Shown here in pieces: positions 8,161-11,435 of a DNA stretch of 11,435 nucleotides. The position numbers were made by a program, and so were the translations under genes. This stretch comes from JAUWBF01 sp043815125. Lineage in GTDB: Bacteria; Verrucomicrobiota; Verrucomicrobiia; Opitutales; Opitutaceae. Every line of letters starts with the position of its first letter. Positions within the stretch are counted from its first letter, which is position 1. A model generated the notes under the pieces. The model ran no database searches, had not been told where the DNA came from, and saw only the letters and a program-made list of their open reading frames with translations. The stretch covers positions 1 through 11,435 of the forward strand of contig JBDRJH010000149.1 in the NCBI GenBank assembly GCA_043815125.1, in the 5' to 3' direction.

Positions 8161-8916
8161 TCACCGATCATCGTCCATCCGCGCCACCACGACGGCCTTC
8201 TCTTTCAGCAAGGCCCGGAATGCCGGCGAACAAAGCAGCGCCGCCTCGGCGCTGCGCGCCACGAAAGGTCGCGCGCCATCCGCCGTCCTCGGTGCCAGCC
8301 GGTCCACCACCCCGTCCGCCCGCATGGGATGAAACACCGCGACCGTCGGCTCCCGCACTCCGTCGAGCAATCCCGCCCAACGCTCCAGGTCCGCCCCCAG
8401 ATTCGGTCCGCAGGGGCCATGCTGCAGCTTGGGCAGCCGATCGCGACAAACCAGCCCCTCGCCCGCCGCAAAATCCTCCGCCAACGCCGCCAGTTCCGGC
8501 GTCGAGGCCAGCACCCCCATGTGCGAATCCAAATAACGAATACACAACCCCAGGCTGTGCAAAAAATCGAGCTGCGCCCGAAGTTCGCGCGCCACTTCGG
8601 ACGGATCGTAAACGACGCCCTCCGGCAACCGCCAGGGATTGGGAAAGAAAACGCCGTCCGGCGACACCAGCCCCGCCACGCTCTCCCGCGGCGCGCGCGG
8701 CCCCCACGGTATTTCCGGCCATTCCGAATTGAGCGTGAAGTGCAGTCCCAGGCACAGCTCCTCGCGCACGCGAAACCGCGCCGCCGCATCCTCGATCGCG
8801 GGGGCGACGGCCATGAGCCCGATGTTCGGGCACACCACGCCGGCCGCGTCGATGGCCGCATTGGTTCCGGGGCTGAGCCCCGCATCGTCTGAACGAAAAA
8901 AAAGCACGCGGCTCAT
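8161..8916 (-). CDS. ChbG/YdjC-type carbohydrate deacetylase
   Basis: This 251-residue protein belongs to the YdjC/ChbG/HpnK family. These metal-dependent enzymes remove N-acetyl (in some members possibly O-acetyl) groups from sugars. Visible motifs: RSDDAG near the N-terminus (D10 as catalytic base, D11 as metal ligand), GLHFTLNSEWP (H59, metal), YLDSHMG (H132, metal) and FHPMRADG (H196, the position of the family's conserved late histidine). The length is normal for the family. No signal peptide, so it acts in the cytoplasm. It converges with the GH28-like gene with only 8 bp between stop codons and no terminator between them. A copy of the TGGGAACCG motif lies 46 bp upstream of its start, which ties it to the sugar locus. 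The exact substrate is unknown; acetylated oligosaccharides from the same polysaccharide would fit. Confidence 0.9.
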   Translation of the reverse strand: MSRVLFFRSDDAGLSPGTNAAIDAAGVVCPNIGLMAVAPAIEDAAARFRVREELCLGLHFTLNSEWPEIPWGPRAPRESVAGLVSPDGVFFPNPWRLPEGVVYDPSEVARELRAQLDFLHSLGLCIRYLDSHMGVLASTPELAALAEDFAAGEGLVCRDRLPKLQHGPCGPNLGADLERWAGLLDGVREPTVAVFHPMRADGVVDRLAPRTADGARPFVARSAEAALLCSPAFRALLKEKAVVVARMDDDR

Positions 8917-8962
8917 GCCCGTGATCTAGGGGGCAATGCCACCCGCGTCGCCCCCGGCGGGA

Positions 8963-8977
8963 TGGGAACCGAACCAC
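8963..8977. promoter_or_regulatory. Candidate operator upstream of the deacetylase gene (degenerate copy)
   Basis: TGGGAACCGAACCAC shares TGGGAACCG with the site before the PEP-CTERM gene and CCA in the right half. The right arm is degraded compared with the other two sites, so symmetry is poor. It lies 46 bp from the deacetylase start codon, the same distance and orientation as the other two copies relative to their minus-strand genes. Confidence 0.4.
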
Positions 8978-9010
8978 CACACCGATTCCGACATGGTCGT
9001 CCTGTTTCTT

Positions 9011-9089
9011 CTCGCTACGCTCGGGGAGCTATGTCCACACCAGCCATGGGGCGCTAGCATGAACCCATGCTTGATGCTCGCTGCGCTCG
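9011..9089. repeat. Two copies of CTCGCTRCGCTCG and an interposed hairpin
   Basis: CTCGCTACGCTCG (9011-9023) and CTCGCTGCGCTCG (9077-9089) differ at one base. Between them AGCATG (9056-9061) and CATGCT (9066-9071) form a six-bp stem with an AACC loop. CTAGC occurs at 9054-9058 and again further on. Similar CGCTGCGCTC-type words are common in non-coding parts of plasmids and integrative elements. Function unknown. Confidence 0.5.
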
Positions 9090-9182
9090 ATGGTTCTAGC
9101 GGGGGCCGTTCCAGAGGTTGCCAAGGCTAGCACCTGCGACGGCTGGCGGGCTTCGCGCTACGCACTCCGCCTGTCCGCGCCT

Positions 9183-9314
9183 CAAGGAGTTCTCGGGCTG
9201 CGCCCTGCGCTCCTCCTTGCGCTGCCGGTGCTGTCCGGAGGCACCCTCCGGGGCGGCCTTTTTAAAGGTTCGGCTCAGGGAGGGACCGCGCAGCGCGGCC
9301 CGCTGCTTCCTCCC
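9183..9314 (+). other. Run of consecutive stem-loops upstream of the DUF6573 gene
   Basis: Four stems follow one another. CAAGGAG (9183-9189) pairs with CTCCTTG (9213-9219), enclosing GGGC/GCCC (9195-9205). CCGGAGG (9235-9241) pairs with CCTCCGG (9245-9251). CCTTT (9257-9261) pairs with AAAGG (9264-9268). GGGAGG (9278-9283) pairs with CCTCCC (9309-9314) around the inner stem CCGCGC-A-GCGCGG (9286-9298). A structured 5' leader or small RNA is possible, but high GC makes such pairing easier by chance. Confidence 0.35.
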
Positions 9315-9348
9315 GCGCTCTCGTTGGAGCGCACGAATCCCACATTCC

Positions 9349-9798
9349 ATGCGTGACTCTTCCCGTGATCCGGTTCTTCAATCCGGCGACGTTATAAACC
9401 AACCCGGCCACCCGTTTGACGGCTTCGTGGTCGTTTCCGTTTACACCCGTGCTCAAGCCATCGCCGACGGCGTCCTGATCGACGCCACCACCGGCGACTT
9501 GGCCGAGGTATCCGCCCAGCACTTCCCCGGCGTCCATGTCGCCATGACCGCAACCGTGGGCGAACTCATCCGCCGTGCCGTGGAGCATCCCGACCACGGC
9601 AACGACTGGAAAGGCGTCTGGCATGACATCCTTCACATGTCGCGTTTTTGCCCCGTGCAAGCCGTGCCAGGCGGGCGCCTGTTCCGTGTCATCATCACCG
9701 GCACGGGCCGCAGGCGCCTGCATACCCTCAAGGCCATCGTCCATCCCGGCGACAAAGGAGAGCCGTGTTTCACGATCATGCTCCCCGAGGAGGATTGA
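9349..9798 (+). CDS. DUF6573 family protein
   Basis: This 149-residue protein matches my recollection of the DUF6573 family, with YTRAQAIADGVLIDATTG, HVAMTATVGELI, DWKGVWHDILHM and a C-terminal block FRVIITGTGRRRLHTLKAIV ending in FTIMLPEED. Members are small, soluble proteins of unknown function found largely on plasmids and integrative elements. The ATG at 9349 is chosen because the family-like sequence starts soon after it. An in-frame extension upstream to 9118 would run through the hairpin region with Arg/Ser/Cys-rich sequence unlike the family. No signal peptide or membrane segment. A likely terminator follows 8 bp after the stop. Its position beside a tRNA-type attachment site and an integrase fits mobile-element origin. 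Confidence 0.75.
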   Translation: MRDSSRDPVLQSGDVINQPGHPFDGFVVVSVYTRAQAIADGVLIDATTGDLAEVSAQHFPGVHVAMTATVGELIRRAVEHPDHGNDWKGVWHDILHMSRFCPVQAVPGGRLFRVIITGTGRRRLHTLKAIVHPGDKGEPCFTIMLPEED

Positions 9799-9805
9799 CC
9801 TGTTC

Positions 9806-9839
9806 GACCCCGGCGCGTAGGTTCTGCGCGTCGGGGTTT
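9806..9839 (+). terminator. Probable terminator after the DUF6573 gene
   Basis: An 11-bp stem (ACCCCGGCGCG at 9807-9817 with CGCGTCGGGGT at 9827-9837, one G-T wobble) encloses a nine-base loop and is followed by only TT. It starts 8 bp after the stop codon at 9796-9798. The stem is strong but the T run is short, so termination may be partial. Confidence 0.55.
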
Positions 9840-9944
9840 CCGGGCTGAGTTAGGTTGTCCAAGGTTGCCAAACACCCTGTTTTTGGCTTCACTTTTCAAC
9901 ACCGTTCAGCTCTAATCAGCACGTTCTAAAACATTAACAATCAA

Positions 9945-9971
9945 CTAAGTCCGTAAGATTTCGGCACTTAG
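9945..9971. repeat. Inverted repeat (stem-loop) left of the attachment core
   Basis: CTAAGTCCG (9945-9953) pairs with CGG-C-ACTTAG (9962-9971): nine pairs with one bulged C and an eight-base loop. It lies in an AT-richer stretch (about 9880-9975) that contrasts with the GC-rich surroundings. It may be a protein-binding or recombination accessory site. Confidence 0.35.
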
Positions 9972-9990
9972 CTTTGAACGCGGGCGGGCA

Positions 9991-10013
9991 TTCGAATCCC
10001 TCCCTCTCCGCCA
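9991..10013 (+). other. Probable attachment site: orphan 3' end of a tRNA gene (tRNA-Ser-like)
   Basis: From TTCGAAT (9991-9997) through CCCTC, CCTCTCC, G and CCA the sequence is the T-loop, 3' T-stem, 3' acceptor strand, discriminator and CCA of a tRNA, best fitting tRNA-Ser. The 5' side does not continue as a tRNA. The preceding GGGCA cannot pair properly with CCCTC, and no GGAGAGG acceptor strand or anticodon arm is seen in the 100 bases before. This is therefore a fragment, as left by site-specific integration into the 3' end of a tRNA gene, and an integrase gene starts 70 bp downstream. Confidence 0.75.
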
Positions 10014-10065
10014 CTTTCTCGTTCTAAACCAACGAGTTAATTAGTCCGACAATCGATTGGGACAT

Positions 10066-10084
10066 TGACCGGCCAAATCGGTCA
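10066..10084 (+). promoter_or_regulatory. Inverted repeat overlapping the integrase start codon
   Basis: TGACCG (10066-10071) and CGGTCA (10079-10084) form a six-bp inverted repeat around GCCAAAT. The right arm ends on the A of the ATG. No Shine-Dalgarno sequence is visible, so the repeat occupies the initiation region. It could be an operator or an mRNA hairpin that limits integrase synthesis. Confidence 0.35.
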
Positions 10085-11274
10085 TGAAAAAGCAAAGTCC
10101 CTTCGTCATCTCAGAATTCACGAATCCCTCCGGGAAGATCGTTTTTCAGCTCTACGCCCGCATCGACGGGCAACGCTTCCGCAAGAACTTCCCGACGCGC
10201 GCGGAGGCCGAGGCGGAACGTCAGGTTCAAGAGATCCAACTGCTTCAGCGCGAGACGGGCATTCGTGCGGCCGCCACGCGTTTGACCGATGAGCAATTGC
10301 ACGAGGCCGAGTCCGTGTTTCGTCGGATTGCCGGACGCACGCAGTCGCTCTCGTTCTACGTCGAGTTTGCGCTGGCGAACCATCGTGAACCGGTGACGCA
10401 GAAACTCCTGTCGGAAGCCGTCGTGGAGTTCCTCGTCATCAAGGACCACGAACTCGAACAAGACCTGATCTCCGAGCCGTATCTGACGCGTGTGAAACGC
10501 GACCTCAAGCGCCTGCAAAAGCACTTCCCCGAAGCCACCGTGGCCGACGTGACCGGGACAAAGCTCATCGAGTATCTGGAAGCCCGCAAAGCCGTCCACA
10601 AGACCTTCAACAACCGGCGCGGCGTAGTCTCGGCCTTCCTCAAGTTCGCCCTGCAACGGGAATGGATCGCGGAAAACCCGCTCGTGAAGATCCCGCCGCG
10701 CCGGACCCGTCGGCGCCGTGGCGGCGCGGTGACCTTTGATGCTGCACAGGCAAAAGGGCTCATGGTCTTCGTCGAGGACCACTACCCTGCCGCCGTTCCG
10801 TTCTTCGCGCTCTGCCTGTTCGCCGGCATCCGGCCTTGCCTGCGCACCGGCGAAATCCTCCGGCTCCAGCCCTCGCATGTGAAAATGGAAACCAACGTGA
10901 TTCGCATCGACGGCGAAGTCTCCAAGGTGCGCGAACCGCGCAACGTCACGATTCAACCCAACTTGGCCGCGTGGCTGCGAGCCTACCCGTTGACGAAATT
11001 CCCGATCATCCCAACCAACCTCCAACACGTTCGGGAAAAGGTGGCGCAGAAATTCCCGCTCTCGCACGATGTCATGCGGCACACGTTCATTTCGATGTTT
11101 GTGGCGAAATTCCGCTCCATCGGCGAAGCAGCGCTGCAAGCGGGCAACTCGGAAAGCATCATCCGCAAGCATTACCTCGAACTGAAGATGCCCGACGAAG
11201 CGGAACAGTTCTTCGGCATCCTCCCGAAAAAAGCCGACACCGGTCCCGAACCGGCAATGTCTATCGCCGCCTGA
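10084..11274 (+). CDS. Tyrosine recombinase / integrase of an integrative element
   Basis: This 396-residue site-specific recombinase would insert and excise an element at the adjacent tRNA-type core. The N-terminal part (1-70) has an arm-binding-like beta region (FQLYARIDGQRFRKNF). A SAM-like core-binding domain spans about 105-205 (YLTRVKRDLKRLQKHF, NNRRGVVSAFLKFALQREWI, ENPL). The catalytic domain runs from about 215. Catalytic residues: R250 in FAGIRP, K281 in the hairpin EVSKVREPRNV, R332 in HDVMRHTFIS, and the nucleophile Y364 in RKHYL. The usual histidine of the LGH box is N355 (AGNS), and the box-I region has a few extra residues (RPCLRTGEILRL); both fit a Verrucomicrobiota-type integrase subgroup as I recall it. 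All key residues are present, so it is likely active. It lies 70 bp downstream of the tRNA fragment and 45 bp before a small HTH-like gene. Confidence 0.93.
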   Translation: MKKQSPFVISEFTNPSGKIVFQLYARIDGQRFRKNFPTRAEAEAERQVQEIQLLQRETGIRAAATRLTDEQLHEAESVFRRIAGRTQSLSFYVEFALANHREPVTQKLLSEAVVEFLVIKDHELEQDLISEPYLTRVKRDLKRLQKHFPEATVADVTGTKLIEYLEARKAVHKTFNNRRGVVSAFLKFALQREWIAENPLVKIPPRRTRRRRGGAVTFDAAQAKGLMVFVEDHYPAAVPFFALCLFAGIRPCLRTGEILRLQPSHVKMETNVIRIDGEVSKVREPRNVTIQPNLAAWLRAYPLTKFPIIPTNLQHVREKVAQKFPLSHDVMRHTFISMFVAKFRSIGEAALQAGNSESIIRKHYLELKMPDEAEQFFGILPKKADTGPEPAMSIAA

Positions 11275-11287
11275 TTTCGGTCTGCCC

Positions 11288-11313
11288 GCCCACCGGTTCT
11301 TGACCGCGTGGGC
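11288..11313 (+). other. Stem-loop just after the integrase gene
   Basis: GCCCACCGGT (11288-11297) pairs with ACCG-C-GTGGGC (11303-11313): ten pairs, one bulged C, a five-base loop. It begins 13 bp after the stop codon. No T run follows, so it is not a classic terminator; it might be an attenuator or mRNA 3' stabiliser. Confidence 0.4.
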
Positions 11314-11351
11314 TTGGGCATGGAAACGCAATCAATCACATCCATGCCCAA
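11314..11351 (+). promoter_or_regulatory. Perfect 11-bp inverted repeat spanning both possible starts of the next gene
   Basis: TTGGGCATGGA (11314-11324) and TCCATGCCCAA (11341-11351) are exact reverse complements separated by 16 bp. Each arm contains an in-frame ATG (11320 and 11344) of the following gene. It could be an operator bound by that HTH protein, or an mRNA hairpin that hides both start codons. It directly abuts the preceding stem-loop. Confidence 0.5.
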
Positions 11352-11435
11352 CCAACTCACGGATATCATCGGCCTGCGTAACAGCGGGATTTTCCCCGCC
11401 AACAAAGAGCCCTCCATCGCCACCCTGAGAAACTG
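11320..11435 (+). CDS. Start of a small HTH/excisionase-like protein (runs off the window)
   Basis: Thirty-eight codons are visible from the ATG at 11320 (METQSITSMPNQ...); an in-frame ATG at 11344 is an alternative start. The end of the visible part, KEPSIATLRN, resembles the opening of the helix-turn-helix in excisionase/MerR-like proteins (pattern PS[VI]xTLRNW). Position directly after an integrase fits an excisionase or element regulator. With the C-terminal part missing the family call is tentative; the open frame and the spacing of 45 bp support a real gene. Confidence 0.5.
   Translation, partial: METQSITSMPNQLTDIIGLRNSGIFPANKEPSIATLRN

Larger units (their letters stand above)
8917..9348. 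other. Gene-poor stretch between the deacetylase and DUF6573 genes
   Basis: No convincing gene is seen in these 432 bases. The left part (8917-8985) is the promoter region of the deacetylase and holds the operator-like motif. The rest (about 9005-9345) is very GC-rich with many short inverted repeats and two copies of a 13-bp repeat. Open frames cross it on both strands, but their translations are Arg/Ala/Pro/Ser-rich and resemble no family. It looks like non-coding DNA of a mobile element, or a structured leader of the following gene. Confidence 0.6.
9922..10030. repeat. Imperfect 11-bp direct repeat flanking the tRNA-like core
   Basis: CGTTCTAAAAC (9922-9932) and CGTTCTAAACC (10020-10030) match at 10 of 11 bases and lie on either side of the tRNA 3' fragment. 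Tyrosine integrases often use repeated arm-type sites around the crossover core, so these are candidates. The second copy also overlaps the inverted repeat CTCGTT-N7-AACGAG (10018-10036). Confidence 0.35.

Noticed and set aside
6698..8164. Minus-strand open frame of 488 codons opposite the GH28-like gene
   Set aside because: Val/Asp/Ala-rich antisense translation without recognisable domains; the plus frame shows beta-helix rungs and GH28 motifs.
9096..9350. Minus-strand 84-codon frame and plus-strand N-terminal extension of the DUF6573 gene from 9118
   Set aside because: Both cross the hairpin-rich stretch with low-complexity Arg/Ala/Ser translation and lack family similarity; the DUF6573 domain starts after 9349.
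9920..10013. Complete tRNA gene ending at 10013
   Set aside because: The 5' T-stem does not pair and no anticodon arm or 5' acceptor strand is found upstream; only the 3' end is tRNA-like.
10111..11331. Minus-strand open frame of 406 codons opposite the integrase
   Set aside because: Shadow of the integrase, which has all catalytic residues in the plus frame.
1..11435. CRISPR array, rRNA, riboswitch or toxin-antitoxin pair
   Set aside because: No regularly spaced repeats, no rRNA-like sequence, no recognisable riboswitch core and no small paired genes were found by reading both strands.

Overview
The window looks like a GC-rich, free-living or gut-associated Verrucomicrobiota chromosome, most likely of the Opitutaceae type. 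This is inferred from gene content: a PEP-CTERM protein with an autotransporter-type beta-strand repeat, a LacI regulator with the LGYRPDP ending of its DNA-binding domain, plant-polysaccharide glycosidases, and weak or absent Shine-Dalgarno sequences. No 16S rRNA or other phylogenetic marker is present, so the assignment is an inference.

Layout. Bases 1-200 hold the end of an IS3-type insertion sequence, with the first about 40 codons of its OrfA on the minus strand. Bases 323-8977 form a carbohydrate locus. On the minus strand are an alpha-L-rhamnosidase-like GH78 enzyme (3915-6698), a LacI-family regulator 21 bp after it (2796-3893), and a secreted PEP-CTERM beta-repeat protein (380-2686) that ends in a strong intrinsic terminator. 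Divergent from the rhamnosidase is a GH28-like beta-helix glycosidase (6812-8152). It converges on a ChbG/YdjC-type deacetylase (8161-8916). Bases 8917-9348 hold no convincing gene but are dense in hairpins and short repeats. A DUF6573 protein follows (9349-9798). At 9991-10013 lies an orphan 3' end of a tRNA gene (probably tRNA-Ser), a probable attachment site. It is followed by a tyrosine integrase (10084-11274) and the start of a small HTH/excisionase-like gene that runs off the window.

How the genes work together. The GH78, GH28-like and YdjC-type enzymes all lack an obvious signal peptide. They look suited to cleaving and deacetylating imported, rhamnose- and uronate-containing pectic oligosaccharides in the cytoplasm. 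The PEP-CTERM protein would be exported and sorted to the cell envelope. A near-palindromic motif (plus strand TGGGAACCG..CCCAA and variants) occurs in three intergenic regions, 46-49 bp from the start codons of all four non-regulatory genes (PEP-CTERM, GH78, GH28-like and YdjC). Since lacI lies in the GH78 transcription unit, the simplest reading is one local LacI regulon with autoregulation. This shared operator is the most notable signal in the window.

The right end looks like mobile DNA. The integrase sits directly downstream of a tRNA 3' fragment that has no tRNA body. This suggests a junction between tandem integrative elements or the far end of one. The start codons of both element genes lie within inverted repeats.
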